From Flammeovirgaceae bacterium UBA4659 (GTDB lineage: Bacteria; Bacteroidota; Bacteroidia; Cytophagales; Cyclobacteriaceae): a DNA stretch of 7,897 bases. The stretch covers positions 5,972-13,868 of the forward strand of contig DHLV01000105.1 of NCBI GenBank assembly GCA_002405445.1, read 5' to 3'. The position numbers and the translations under genes are program-made. Below the pieces are notes generated by a model. The model was not told the origin of the DNA and did not search any database. It was given only the letters and a program-made list of their open reading frames with translations. Shown here one piece after another: positions 7,864 to 7,897 of the stretch (its first letter is position 1; each line of letters starts with the position of its first letter).

Positions 7864-7896
7864 TTAACCGTAGCCATACCCGTCACTCGGCAGGCC
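7864..7896 (-). CDS. Possible C-terminal end of an upstream gene (partial)
   Basis: Reading in from the right edge on the minus strand, one frame gives GLPSDGYGYG followed by TAA at 7866-7864. The Gly/Tyr-rich tail and the higher GC of this piece, compared with the AT-rich repeats beside it, look like the end of a coding region about 107 nt before metY. Ten codons are too few to name a family. It may equally be non-coding leader sequence of metY. Confidence 0.3.
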   Translation of the reverse strand, partial: GLPSDGYGYG

Positions 7897-7897
7897 G

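Noticed and set aside
7861..7897. 3' end of a SAM riboswitch upstream of metY
   Set aside because: I compared the visible bases with the conserved SAM-I and SAM-II cores from memory and found no match; the window stops too early to judge what lies beyond.

Overview
The window looks like an ordinary stretch of a Bacteroidota chromosome, most likely the Cytophagales side of the phylum. This is inference from several signs: a TonB-C-domain protein of the kind abundant in that phylum, no clear Shine-Dalgarno sequences before the genes, one good and one weak match to the Bacteroidota promoter form TTTG-N19-TAnnTTTG, and CdsA, Hom and MetX variants that read like Cytophaga-type proteins. GC is mid-range: hand-counted blocks of housekeeping genes give about 50-60%, and the TonB-type gene about 36%.

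Layout. On the minus strand at the left (1-1250) a CPBP-family intramembrane protease overlaps by 4 nt the start of a truncated phosphatidate cytidylyltransferase (cdsA). Divergent from it, on the plus strand (1330-4004), are a tRNA-dihydrouridine synthase (dusB type), an overlapping secreted TonB-C-domain protein and an EamA-type 10-TM exporter. The exporter's stop codon abuts, with no gap, the stop of a convergent minus-strand methionine cluster (7756-4005): metY, metX, hom. A possible 10-codon C-terminal scrap of another minus-strand gene lies at the extreme right edge.

How the genes work together. Hom reduces aspartate semialdehyde to homoserine, MetX acetylates homoserine, and MetY replaces the acetate with sulfide to give homocysteine. 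The three genes therefore make a direct-sulfhydrylation route to methionine, transcribed in the reverse of pathway order. CPBP and CdsA are both inner-membrane proteins and probably co-translated. DusB modifies tRNA; its link to the downstream TonB-type gene may be only positional.

I see no defence island, CRISPR array, insertion sequence, prophage, rRNA or tRNA. The unexplained signal is in the short non-coding gaps of the methionine cluster, which are filled with short-period repeats: matching 35-nt arrays of a degenerate heptamer (GATTTNN) directly upstream of both metY and hom, a second heptamer array farther upstream of metY, an inverted array of octamers (about NCGCAAAG) between metY and metX, and a long imperfect hairpin over the metX stop codon. 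These are probably members of dispersed repeat families, but the shared placement of the heptamer arrays next to two start codons of one pathway deserves a check. No gap longer than 300 nt lacks a gene.
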